Shown piece after piece: positions 34,641-46,089 of a stretch of DNA of 64,000 nucleotides. The notes beneath the pieces were generated by a model, which was not told where the DNA came from, did not search any database, and saw only the letters and a list, made by a program, of their open reading frames with translations. Position 1 is the stretch's first letter; each line of letters begins with the position of its first letter. Made by a program: the position numbers and the translations under genes. The stretch is from Pararge aegeria (taxonomy: Eukaryota; Arthropoda; Insecta; Lepidoptera; Nymphalidae): NCBI RefSeq assembly GCF_905163445.1, contig NC_053201.1:9930001-9994000 (forward strand). Reading direction: 5' to 3'.

Positions 34641-34865
34641 ATTTCTCCGCCTAAAGCATATTCACCTTTATTGTTCTACTATTTAAGTACAAATTTGTGC
34701 TATGTAAATATGGAAGCGCGCGTCGACGCGCGTTGACGCGCGCATTCGCGCTCCGACGCTCGGCTGGAGTCGAGCGGATTCGCGAGTCGCCGCGCGTACT
34801 CAGGCGCAGTGACGCGTCAGACGCCGACCACAACGGACGGACGACAGTGCTGAACTACGACGACA

Positions 34866-37101
34866 ATGGACGAAGATGAAAAATTAATTTATTTAGTACA
34901 GAAGTATGATTGTCTGTTTAACGTCAAGGCGAAAACCTACAGTGATAAAAATTGTAGGAAAAATGCCTGGCAAAAAGTAAGCGGTGAAATGCAAATTTCT
35001 GGTAAGTACTATATAATTATTATTACATTTAGGTACAGACGACAGCACGTCAAACGTAACAGTTTGACCTTGAGCTCGTATTTATTCCGTTCGTGCTAAT
35101 GGCGGCTTTCGTAGTGCAAGTGTTACACTTGACGTGCTGTTGTCTGTACAAAACACACACAGTTATATTTACGTAACATTATGATCACTTCTTTAACATC
35201 GTCTGATCATTTCAGTTTGCCATGGTACTGCCCCATGCTCGGATATAAAATAAGATTTGAATGTCTCTCTGATCACCATGGCATTTGTCATAGTATGGTA
35301 ATCGACTGACCGTATATCTTGTAATATACTATCACTTGGCAATTCCAAGTTTTCGAGTTCGTAATTTTCTCTTACGTAATTATGCAAACATGTGCATGCA
35401 AGAATCATAGAATCAAGATGCATTGGTTGCATTTTTATTTTTTTTTGAAAAACCTCAAATTTTTGTGTCAGAATTCCGAAAGCACTTTCTACTAAGCGCC
35501 TTGCTCGGCTTAAGCGATAATTAAAAATTTTCTTATCATGATTGTCAGACACCTGATTTCCAGGATATGGTCTCATGATGTGTTCGGACAAGGGAAATGC
35601 TTCGTCTCCTACAAAAACAAGTGGCATTTCCTCTATCATACCTGGCAACCTTTTATTAGGCGGTATACCAATCGTATTATTTTGTAATCGTTGTCCAAAT
35701 TTAGAATTGTTTAATATGCCACTATCGCTGTTACGTCCATATGCTCCGATGTCAACAATAATGAATTTGTACTTTGCGTCAACAACAGCTAACAAGACAG
35801 TACTAAAATATTTTTTGTAATTGAAGTACAAACTGCCGCTATTCCAGGGAGCTCTTATATTGACGTGTTTACCGTCAATTGCCCCTATACAATTAGGAAA
35901 ATTCCATATGGTTCTGAACTCCTCCTCTATTTTAGTCCATAATTCTTGTGTTGGCTTCGGCATGACAATTGGCTGTAAATGTTTCCATATTGCTGCGGAA
36001 ACTTCATGTACAATTGTTAAAACAGTGCTGTATCCAACTCGATAACTTTGAGCTAAGGCTTGAAAGCTAATTGCTGTAGTCATAAATCTGTAACAATTAA
36101 AAAATACACATATAATAATACATTTTATTGAATTAAAATAAGAGTTACAATTGTTTTGTGTTACGATAATTGTTTTGTGTTCCTAAAAATTATTTTGTGT
36201 TCCTTTTTCAGAGGCAGAGTGTCAAAAGCGGTGGAAAAGAATTCGAGATTGTTACAAGAAAGCAATTAGGCTAAGACAGTTTAAGAGTGGTTCTGCTAGA
36301 TCAAATGATAAGCCAATAAGATTTGAAAAAGAATTGGAGTTTTTAAAACCATACTTGCAGAACAAACCACAGACGTCTAACTTAGAGAGCTCCGAAGAAA
36401 ATGACGTAAACACTGATACCGACACAAACTTGTCCGTTGCGTCGCCATCTCGACCCGAATCACAATTATCCAGTCATTCCGATACTACTCGAAAGAAGTC
36501 ACAACCACTATCACAAATGTTATTCGCACAATATTTGGAAAATAAGAAAACAGAAGAAGATCCAACGGACACTTTTTTTCTCTCTATGTCCAAAACGGTT
36601 AAACGGATGCCAATACAAATGCAAGTGCTACTGAAACGACAGATATTGCTTTTAGTAACTGACGCGGAAATAAAAGTTGCTTCGAATGAAATGTGCACCT
36701 TTCAACCTGAAACAACTAATATCAACTCAACGCAAGCAAATACTTCTTCATCCATCGGCTATACAACAGAACTACGAACCGAATCAGAAAGTCTTCAGCT
36801 ACAATCTAATTCCACTAACTGTATTTCTAATTCCAACACTTATAAAATGCAGCCAAATACCGGGTATTATACAACACAGCTACCAACCATTTATACTCCT
36901 TCTAACACATACTCAATGCAGTCAAAAACGTCATCCAGTAGCAACAGCATAATCCCTAATCAGTTCGAAAATAGCACTTCTTCGAGATATCGTGTGGAAG
37001 ATCGTATGGAAGATCTCGACCTGCCACCTTCACCATACATACCATTGCCGATTGGGACGACGACGCGGCAACAAAGGGATGGTGATAATGACTACAGTTA
37101 A
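34866..37101 (+). CDS. Harbinger accessory DNA-binding protein, MADF-BESS type, 341 aa
   Basis: Exons 34866-35001 and 36212-37101, with donor GTAAGT and acceptor CTTTTTCAG, join in phase 1. PIF/Harbinger elements need a second Myb/SANT- or MADF-like protein that binds the element ends and brings in the nuclease. Residues about 5-75 form a MADF domain: LIYLVQKYDCLFNVKAKTYS, NAWQKVSGEM, then CQKRWKRIRDCYKKAIRLRQ across the splice. Residues about 165-200 (DTFFLSMSKTVKRMPIQMQV, LLKRQILLLV) fit a BESS protein-interaction motif. The C-terminal part is low-complexity S/T/N/Q. The start ATG is 271 bp inside the left end. The intron contains exon 2 of the nuclease gene on the other strand. Confidence 0.9.
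35033..35149. mobile_element. 117-bp MITE-like inverted repeat inside the Harbinger intron
   Basis: The left arm GTACAGACGACAGCACGTCA and right arm (reverse complement GTACAGACAACAGCACGTCA) continue for about 28 bp with few mismatches and flank a 60-bp centre. It is a short transposon-like element, or a regulatory palindrome, between the MADF donor and the nuclease stop codon. No clear target duplication was found. Confidence 0.6.
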
Positions 37102-37775
37102 TGACGTTATGTATGACTGATTTAATGCCATGATTTACGGTATAAGGGACGGTTCTCCAAAAAATTATAAATACTTATTTTTTGTCATACCTACGCCTGT
37201 ACTTTCCGGAAATAATGTGATGTAGATTTTAGCTTAAAATTATGTGATAGGTAGATATGCATGGTATCAGTTTTCGAAGAACTGTCCTTGTGTACTTAAT
37301 AATGCGCGTAAAATTAAAGATAAATAAATCTATGTAAATTAAAATAAATGCTTTTGACTCTTCCTAATCAATTTACATTTTTTATTTTTATTTTAATGCT
37401 TTAGAATAGAATAGAATGGAAATCTAAGCTAGCTTAAAAATGTACTTACCTCAAGCATATTGATATCCGCTCTTCAACGGAAATAGGTATTCTTAAATTT
37501 GTTTCTTGCTTTTGGATGTGAGGCCTCAAAATATTTACCAAATTTTCAAACTTATCTAAACCCATTTTATAATAATCATAAAAATATCTTGGGTCCAGAC
37601 TTAAATCATTACTACAGAGTGTTCTGAATTCGCCAAGTATATGTCTTTTCTTCCATAACTCGTGAACCCAAAATTTTCGTTTTATTTTTCTATCCTCAGC
37701 TGCTGATGTAAATTCACTTTCTTCCTCTTCAGCTTCTGATATTAGAGCAATCATGATAAGATCGATATCAACCAT
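35193..37775 (-). CDS. Harbinger DDE transposase (nuclease), about 406 aa
   Basis: Reverse strand: exon 1 is 37775-37450 from the first ATG (an in-frame GTG at 37838 would add 21 residues), exon 2 is 36087-35193. Donor GTAAGT, acceptor TTGTTACAG; the split R codon joins SICLR to FMTTAISFQALAQSYRVG, a helix-turn-helix-like region. DDE_Tnp_4 (HARBI1-like) features are GAIDGKHV (D180), IIVDIGAYGRNSDSG (D221, D230), MPLVFVGDEAFPL and SRARRLVESAFGIL (E309). No stops or frameshifts were seen. It cuts and joins DNA at the 3-bp target. Its intron carries exon 2 of the MADF gene. As host-encoded HARBI1 shares this fold, domestication was considered; the perfect terminal repeats argue against it. Confidence 0.92.
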
Positions 37776-37837
37776 TATAATACTGTCGAGCGAGCACCAT
37801 TCACGAATGTTCGAAAGTCTCTGAACTGGTTCCGTCA

Positions 37838-37912
37838 CTACGCGCCGTCGCGCACAATCGCGCGTCGCCTCGCGAAGACGCGCGTCGCCTCGCGAAGGCG
37901 CGCGTCACCGTG
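37838..37912 (-). repeat. GC-rich subterminal array of the Harbinger element
   Basis: CGCGCGTCGCCTCGCGAAG is repeated twice in tandem, followed by a third related CGCGCGTCACCGTG. A matching CGCGCGTCGACGCGCGTTGA array lies inside the other end (34716-34735). Such arrays are expected binding sites for the MADF protein or the nuclease; inferred, not shown. Confidence 0.6.
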
Positions 37913-37918
37913 CAAAAC

Positions 37919-37964
37919 ATGACGCGTCGCGTCGCTTCGACTCTGCGCCAGTGTGAGTTGAGCC
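37919..37964 (-). repeat. Harbinger right terminal inverted repeat, 46 bp
   Basis: Identical in inverted orientation to 34595-34640. It is followed by ATA. Confidence 0.97.
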
Positions 37965-38694
37965 ATACGATACAACTTGTACTTGCAGCCCCGTTGACCG
38001 CAACTCGTACAGCTTGCTTGGCAGTGCGCGAAAATTATTCTAGGCTCAGACTGAGCGTCAACACAGTGGAGTAAAGGTGTGGGAGATGGTAAAATGTCGC
38101 CTGCCCATACTAGTTTGACGCTCCGTCTGCGACCTTGAGTCTGTAGGGAAAACATCGTCGGCTTAGCTACCAAACCTGGTAAACCTGGGCACACAAAAAA
38201 CAAAAATAATCTCTCTTAAACCCCATAAGGGTTTCATTTACGTAAGTGAACGGATGTAACGACATACTTTTTTTAACGAGTACAGACTAGAGAGTAGTGG
38301 CATAAGACCTTTTATTCAAATAATATGTCAGAGGTTTTTAAATTATGCGTTCTGCCGACGATACTTATCCCTTTTGCAGTATTAATTGAATTGCAAAAAC
38401 TGGTGCCAATGCACATTCGACTAAACTGTTGGATTAGGATAGCACTAATATTCAAGATCAGAAATTTTAAATATTGGTGCTATCCTTATCCACTCTTCCT
38501 TGTTGGAAAGGATGGTACTTCATGCGCCGTCCATGTAGGATTGTTTGTTCAACCGAATCAACAGGACTGTTAGTCCAATTTATATCTGTACACTTAAGGC
38601 AAAACCCAACACAGGCGGCCATCTCGCGTCCTTTTAAATTTAGTTCAGTATGGTTTCAAATATACGACCTAACACTATAACGAGCCGGTCAGAG

Positions 38695-38898
38695 TGCCAA
38701 GTGTAAGATTTTCTACCTCGATTTTTTTGTTTACTTATTCGATCACGTGAAAGTTATTAACGATTTATATGATATTGAAAGAGCACCATCTAGTGACAGT
38801 ATGTTCTCCCAGGATTGTAAATACATGGTGCTCCTTCGATACCATATAAATCGTAGTTAACTTTCACGAGAACGTAGGTATAAAACTCACACTTGGCA
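38695..38898. mobile_element. 204-bp fold-back MITE
   Basis: The ends TGCCAAGTGTAAGATTTTCT and (reverse complement of the right end) TGCCAAGTGTGAGTTTTATA begin about 100-bp imperfect arms that cover nearly the whole element. Inner parts include CACGTGAAAGTTA/TAACTTTCACGAG and GAGCACCAT/ATGGTGCTC. The copy at 27821 is a relative with AGCGCCATCTAGT in place of AGCACCATCTAGT. No transposase is encoded. The target duplication is unclear. Confidence 0.85.
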
Positions 38899-38899
38899 T

Positions 38900-41040
38900 G
38901 TTGAGCACTAGTCATGCGGAACCGCAGACGTGGGTTGGACGATTTTGTTCGGACTTGCCATTAGTATGAGTTGCAAGCTCGCAATCGTAGTTTTTAAATA
39001 ATTGACACATATTAACTTAATAGGTAAATAAACCTACACATATTATGTTCTATTTTTTTTATTTTACTGAGATTCTCCTAGTAGCGCTGGCGCTGACGAA
39101 CTTAAGATTAATTACTTTTGCGCATTTTCAATACTTGAAAACGACGCTACGACTGCGACGCTCGTAATCTCATACTAAGGGTGTTATTTTAAATTCCAAA
39201 CGTATAATAAGCATATGAAATTTATTCTATGTTAACACGCTTAATTCATAATACAGAAATTGTTAACATCCAATAATGCTAAATTCGTGATATTTTTAAT
39301 GACGCCTTACAAACGAATCGGTCCATGATCGATTATTAGTGAAAATTGAAAAGATGATATTTTTGCATCAGTGTTAACAATAATTTCTATGAACATAAAT
39401 AATAAAAATAAAAACATTCCATTTCGAGTTTGATTTCTCCTCTTTTCTAATGCTATACTCCGAATTCACTTATGAGTGACAATAATCAATTACTAGAAGT
39501 GACTGTTGTTGTACTACAGCTTCTCAAGGCCAGCAGGCATCACTTTCTAATTAACATCTAATTTAGATAACAGCCACTGGAAATATGCAACCAAATGACC
39601 TGTTTATCCATAATTTGCATTTTAAAACCTAAGGTACCAACCGAGTCAATCTCGTCTCGGTTGCGAAGTAGGTAGCTAGACAGAAAGACAGGTGGCTAGC
39701 TTAATATGGTATCAACTGAGATAGGGAATCGCAGGAGCTCGCCTACTCCCAAAATTCTTACCCACAAGACGTTCTGGTCTTGTCTACACTGATTAAAGAG
39801 AAATAATTTGTTTATCTGTTTTGTGATTACGATACTTTAAATCCAGTAAAGCAATTTTAACTTTCGCCATTGGAAAGGTATTGCATCCAGAAGTAAATTT
39901 AGTTACATAGATGATTATAAACTGTTCTAACAAATTTCAATATTATTCATAGGTAATGATAATTTAGTCCCTAATATTTGGGACCAAAATTCATAATGAA
40001 ACATGCAACATTAAATATTCTAAAACTGCCATTCAGTTTAAGCGTCAATTTAAGATGAACGGACAATTTATTATATCGTTTTAGCTTTCGGCCTACTCAT
40101 TAAATTACATTTACTTATTGAACTTGATATCCTAAATATATTTTATCATTCCCTACAAACAGAAATTGTACAGAATTTGGTTCCGCATTTAGGATAAGTT
40201 TATTTATTTCCTGTACTTATAGCATTTACTCGTTATATTAACCCGTAGGTTTCTAAGCTAGAGTAAATAAATTACTGGTTTATATTACTAGTGTGGTTCA
40301 GTAAATTAGCCATATTTACAGAATATATATAAGAATGTAATTAATACTTTATTGCTTTGTTAGTGGTGCTAGTGATTAACCATAAACTTGTATATCCATA
40401 ATATCTACAAAGTGAAAACATGTTAATTGTTATTAAATTCTTTGTAGTTACTAATAAAGGTATAATAAAAAATTACGTTGGTAATAATATTGGTACATGA
40501 TTTTAGTAAAGTTCTGATTATTTTTTGATATAGAAATCGTATAAAAGGAAACCAACAAGATAAAGTGAGTCTCAATGTCAAATGCTTTGAAATTAGTACC
40601 CTGCGTCATCCTGCGTATTACCTTTTTAGCTGTAATTTTAGGGGAACATGTTACCGGACGTACCCGTTACATTTTGTGTGTAACTAAAAGAAATAATCGA
40701 ACCCCATGACCGTGTTCCATGTTAAAGGTGCTTAGGCGTATAATTTGCTGAAGTTCCTGATGTTAAGCTGGTAAAAAAATAGTTTCAAATAGATGCATTG
40801 TTATGGGAAATCTCAGGAGATAATTCAACGTGTTACCTAACTAACATTAAAAATTGTTATTTGCTAATAAAAATTTAGCGGTCAATATAAATTTATCAAT
40901 ATGAACAAATAATAATTATTATTCCAGTCTCTGTGCAATGAGTTCAATTTTGTTTGTAATGTTGGTTATTTCCAGGATATGTAAGCTGTGGTTAACCGGT
41001 TGCTTGAATTATAATTATTTATCTGTGCAACTCATGTTTG
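38900..41040. other. Intergenic AT-rich sequence, nothing assignable
   Basis: There are no recognisable repeats, RNAs or reading frames with similarity. The absence of SINEs over about 2 kb contrasts with the katanin region. It could include distal regulatory DNA of osa. Confidence 0.5.
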
Positions 41041-41049
41041 TATTGAAAT

Positions 41050-41485
41050 TATGGAGGGTAGAGGTAAGGAGAGTCATCTGTGTATATGAAAAAGTGTCGT
41101 CAAAATGTATTAAATTATGATGGCGCCACATTTGCATCAGGGTAACTCTTAAAAGAAGCGCCAAAAATAAATATTGTTAGAGTAGGCTTGAAAAATAAAC
41201 AAGGAAGTATGGAGATACAAGGAAGTAAGGTTATATTTACCACAATATTTTGTACAACGTAAGTTGTTGAAATTCTCAATAATTAACTACTTTAGTCGAT
41301 AATGACATTAAATTTTTTAACTCTGCATACTTCAATTCATCTACGATTGCTACATTCATACCATACACTGTGCATCCACCAGCGCCATTGTGGAGGATTT
41401 TTGAACTGTTATTTAGCGCAACAACTGGACACTTTTTCAACTTTTCTCCCATATAAGATGACTCTCCTTACCTCTACCCTCCATA
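41050..41485. mobile_element. 436-bp MITE, perfect 30-bp inverted ends, 8-bp target duplication
   Basis: The left end 41050-41079 (TATGGAGGGTAGAGGTAAGG and on) is identical to the reverse complement of 41456-41485. ATTGAAAT flanks both ends (41042-41049 and 41486-41493). No transposase is encoded; a 62-residue frame at 41302 is not similar to anything I know. An 8-bp duplication suggests hAT or P superfamily, but the TATGG end is not the usual CAG start. Confidence 0.9.
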
Positions 41486-41639
41486 ATTGAAATGTATTCA
41501 ATTTATTATTTTATAATCCTGTAACTTTATACATAAAATTACCTTTAATTATTTTGTAGCTGAAATATGAAACATGTTTAAAATTCACATAATTATTTTA
41601 TTTAATCCAACTATTTTATTTTGTGTATGTGGAAGGCGA

Positions 41640-42364
41640 GGGAAGTGAAGTTAGCTACTAAACTCTTGGCGCCACCGGAAACATAGTTAATTTTTAAGGT
41701 TGGCAATACTGTAGTTCTACGTGGTCCCAGGAAATGTAAACATGCACAGATAATTTTTCTCTAATTTTCTATATTTGGTGCTTATAGCTTAGTATTTTTG
41801 CTGCACCAAAGTATAAATGGTATTAGAATATAATTTAATAATATTTGTGCGCCTATATCATCCGTAACTTCTGTAATTTTGTTTTATGCCACCGTAGTGA
41901 AGATAGGCAGAAGCGTCGTCAAGCGCTGTAGAATTTCAAGTCCGCTAATGGCGGACGCTAATAATTTTGGAAGTTTCGTGATTCTATTGTTCTGTTTTTG
42001 AGAAATTCATTAATTATTATATACGGGAATGAGTTTTGTTATAAGTGTTCGCGTCCGCAGTGTTATTTATGTGCCTGTGATATGAAATGTTTGGTGTGAA
42101 CATGACAAAAGCGCCCGCTAGATATGTAACCTTTTCCATAACCTCGTTTACGCGAATGGAGTAGATATGTGATCGATGTGTGTGCAACAGTGAACGATTT
42201 TTCGTCAAATTCGCGTTACAATTAGTGCTAAGTTATTCGGCATTTTAGTGATGGAAGTGTCCGCGTCGCGGTTTTGCAATCCGACGCCCGTTTTCGATGT
42301 AACGTAAGTGAGCCGGTCGATCGCTAGAGCCAGTGTAAGCAGGAACGGCCGCCACCAGCCGAAC
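41640..42364 (+). promoter_or_regulatory. osa: Probable osa promoter and 5-prime untranslated region
   Basis: This is the region upstream of the osa initiator ATG. It becomes gradually GC-richer towards 42300 (GTGTCCGCGTCGCGGTTTTG) and has no SINEs. A GTAAGTGAG motif at 42303 could be a donor of an untranslated exon. No TATA box or initiator could be fixed with confidence. Confidence 0.4.
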
Positions 42365-42910
42365 ATGGCTGCGACGCAGGCCGAGTCCCAGCGAAGCGAT
42401 GCGAACGTAGATCAGACTCCGTCGGAACAGCTTAGTGAATCGCGGAACGTTCTGTTACAAAACGGCACCGACAAGTCCGCCGGGCGCGTTCCGCCCGATG
42501 GCGTTGTGAACACAAAGAGCAAGGCGCCTATGTCGGCCGAGCCGGGGCCGCCACGCGACGCTGCTGAGGCGCCGGGCCACGAGCGAGGCGGCGAGCGCCC
42601 GCTGCCCGACCAGTACGGCTCGTACCGTTACCCAGAGGGCGCAGATCCTTATTATTCTCAGAGGCCCGGTTTTCCCGGCAAACCGCGGCCACCGCCGCAG
42701 CAGCGATTCTTCCCCGGACAGGCGGTGACTCAGGCGCCAGGCCCGACTCCCACGCTGAATTCCTTGCTTCAGTCGAGCGGCGCACCGCCGCACCGCTATG
42801 CCAACAGCTACGACCAGCCGCCCGGGGGCTACGGGCCCGCGCCCGGCTGGCCGCCGCCTCGGCCCATGCCACCCTATAACCCTCAAGGAAGCCCATATAG
42901 AAATTCAACC
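42365..42910 (+). CDS. osa: Osa (ARID1-type BAP/SWI-SNF subunit), first coding exon
   Basis: Osa is the ARID-containing subunit of the BAP chromatin-remodelling complex in the nucleus, a trithorax-group regulator of transcription. The ATG at 42365 has a strong context (GAACATGGC). The exon is 546 nt, 182 codons, ending in phase 0 at a GTAAGT donor (42911). It encodes MAATQAESQRSDANVDQTPS, an acidic/polar stretch, then a P/G/Y/Q-rich region. The diagnostic segment is GPTPTLNSLLQSS (residues 126-138) followed by HRYANSYDQPPGGYG; fly Osa has an almost identical GPTPTLNSLLQSS-to-HRYANTYD stretch in its N-terminal region. The ARID domain and BAF250 C-terminal domain are encoded by exons beyond the window. 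GC content is far above the surroundings. Confidence 0.93.
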
Positions 42911-45900
42911 GTAAGTTTTTATTTACAATTTTATTATCATAGGTTTCACATGCCATGATATCTAGGTTATAAATAATAGGTTAATTGATTAAACAAACAG
43001 CTCTATTTAATTGTTTTAAATGTATAAACAGATGGAAAACAAGTTTGTATCATACATTTAATAACTGATATTCCAATAATGTAAACAAGACTATCACAAC
43101 TTTCAAATTCAGGGCTATGCCAATCCAACATATATACCCTTTGGATATATTATTGTGCTATGATATTATTTTTCTTATTATTACATACGGAACATCCTTG
43201 TTTTTTATATTGAGAGTCTAGGTTATTATAATTTATAGAATATTTTTGATAGAGCTATTTTGCTATATCTTATGGATTAATTAATTAGTCCATCCTAAAA
43301 TATCTGGATGCAGACTAAAGATCTATTCTTAGATAAAAACACTTTTATTGCTCTGTGCTGCATTTATATCAGGTTAGTTCCAACAGATAATTTCAAAAGT
43401 TTGATTTATCAGGTAAATAATACTTACAACATATTTTAAATAAGATTTTAAATTTTTATGAATGAATAGTAAAATTAATTCATAAAAAATGTAAAAAAAA
43501 TCTATTAAGGATTTATGTAACTTCAACCGCAAAACAATCTATGGGTCATATGTTTTGATAGTTAATGGGTTTTTTTATTTAGAAGCTCTATTCTCAACAT
43601 TCTCCAATTAAGGAGTGAAACTGTACATTTATTACACTCAGTTGTATTAGTATCAAGTTAAAATCAATATGTATCAAGGTAAATAGGTAATAGGTATCAA
43701 TTGTAACATGGGTGAATACCAAAAAAATTATATAATAGAAAGTCACTTGCTGAGTAACTAAGCCAACTTAAAAATGGGGACAGTATTATATTCCAATAAA
43801 TACTAATAACCAGTAAAATCTAATAAAACACATGTTGAGTGTGGATTTTAGTTAGTTAGTCTTACGTAAGACCAAGTCCAGGATTGGGCGTAAATTGGTT
43901 AAAATGATGATGATGAAAACTTTTTTTTGGTTACAAATTTAAAGTAAAGAATAAAAAATCTTTCTTTTCCAATTATCTGCTCCTATGAATTATTTGTCTT
44001 ATTATTCTGCAACATTACAACACTTTTATGTACGGGCTTTGCTGGTGGGCTTTTATTATAGTGAAGTAGAATTACAGTATTCATGATAATATAGAATATA
44101 AAGAATCAACTTCTACAGAGTTTTCATTAAAAAAATGTGACAACCATAACATCAACTGTATCATAAGATTGTAGGTCAAGTAAGATCACAAAACATTAAG
44201 AAAATAGATGAATGTGTTTGACAATATTAAAATATAATATGAAAAATATATTTTTAAGTGACTGATAACATACATTTAAATATTTTTATAAATATAAAAT
44301 GCATATAAAACGTTAATTAAAAACATTTCAATAACTTGAAACCTTTAATTAGTTCTGCACTACAGATACTTTTTATACTTAGAATTCTTTCCAAATTACC
44401 TTGTATTTCCATTACTAGCTGTTCCTTTAGGGTTTAATAATGAAATGTATTAAAGTATACTGCGCAGGTACTTTACCCATAGACATAAAGCCCCCTCCCT
44501 TAGGTATTATAATGAGAATCTTTAATTATCTCTAAATATATACTATACAAATAACATGCTATAAAAATCAGGATATAAAATTACTTATTTTGTAAGGATT
44601 AATATTTTATGCCTAATAGTAACAATTGAATATCAACTTTTAATTATTTTTCATACAGAATGTGCTATTGTGCTTATTTGTAAGAGACATAACATTTGCA
44701 AACATTTTTATTTACTATAGACCAGTATTTATGTATTGCACACTAAATATATCTATTTTCTTTCTTACTACCAACACTTAATCTCTGGCTGAAATCTTTT
44801 TATTATAATACTAATAACTAAGTAAAATCTACATAGTAGGTTTTCAATAGACAAAAAATATTAAAATTGGTTCCATAGTATCAGAGTTTAGCAATTACAA
44901 AGCAATAAATGAATCCCTCTTAATAATATTAGAATAGACTAGCTTAAGTTGTGTGGTCTAACTACATTTATGCTAATTAGTTGGTCTTTGGTTTAGAAAT
45001 TCTGACACAAGTTATTAACTGAATGGGTGATGGATTAATGTCTTTACTTGCTTCCAACTTGCTTTTCCTTTTTCTTCCATCTGTGCCTTAGTCAATTGCA
45101 AAAATCATTATCATTTGTGTGTACTATTAATAGTAAATTCCAAAGAGTTGTGAGTGTTTTACCTTGGCCCGACAATTGGGGTTTGAGCAGAATGATGTAG
45201 ACCTAAGATATTTAAAACAGAGGTCTACGCTTAGGCTTGTTATGCATAGTATAGTAAGAACTAGTGACAATGTTCACTAGCATGCAAAATTCATGAATGT
45301 TCCTAAATCATTTAGTCATGGTTCATAGTGTTTTCACGGAGGATGATGTTTGCCAGGGAAATGAGATCTGAATTATTATGAAGGCTGCCAACAATCAAAT
45401 GCGATAGTGATATGAACAATTTGGTATATGGATAACAGTTGGTTAATGGCATGTAAGGCAGGCATTATATCAAAAGACTTATACAGGACTCTAGAGGATA
45501 TCTATTCCACAAACTTGTACAATGACATTCTTAGCATCTCCAGGTAAAATTATGCCTTTCTAATTTATGTATAAAACTAAGTGTTAGTTGCTAGTTTAGT
45601 CAGAATTACTACATTTTGGTGTTTATTTTGTATGAGTTCAATACTCCAACAAAATGTATCAAATGTGGTTACAGTGAAATTCAAAATATCACATGAACAG
45701 GAGAGGAAGGTTAACAAAGTGTTGATGCAAATAAGTTTAACACTTAAAATAATAATTATTTTGAGTGTTCAACTTATTTCAAATCAAATCCTTGTTGCTA
45801 AAGATAAGTTAATTGTATTATGTAATTTTGTTTTATGATTGAGTGTTATATTACATAAATTATTATGAATGAACATAGCTAATGATGCTCATTTACACAT

Positions 45901-46089
45901 ACACACAGTTAGTAATTACTACATGAATCACGATATAGAAAAGGTACATTAGCAATTTTAATTAAATGTTAACAACAGCCAGTTAAAACGATTTATCGGC
46001 GGATAATACGTTTTTTATTCATACGGGTTAGTAACACATTACGAATGTTAGTCGATGTAGTTAAACTGTACGTTCTCGTCACAGCCTTG

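Larger units (their letters stand above)
34595..37964. mobile_element. Complete PIF/Harbinger DNA transposon, two interlocked genes
   Basis: The element is 3370 bp. The terminal inverted repeats (34595-34640 and 37919-37964) are 46 bp and identical, starting GGCTCAACTCACACTGGCGC. ATA flanks both ends (34592-34594 and 37965-37967), a 3-bp target duplication as expected for the superfamily. It encodes a MADF-BESS protein on + and a DDE nuclease on -. Each gene has two exons and one intron, and each second exon lies in the partner's intron. GC-rich subterminal arrays rich in CGCGCGTCG (34716-34800 and 37838-37910) are candidate transposase-binding sites. Both reading frames are intact, so the element is recent. 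Confidence 0.95.

Noticed and set aside
37776..37838. GTG-initiated extension of the Harbinger nuclease
   Set aside because: The first in-frame ATG is at 37775; the extension would start in the subterminal GC-rich array.
42455..42956. Antisense frames of more than 140 codons opposite osa
   Set aside because: They are shadows of a GC-rich coding exon, with arginine/alanine-rich nonsense translations and no family similarity.
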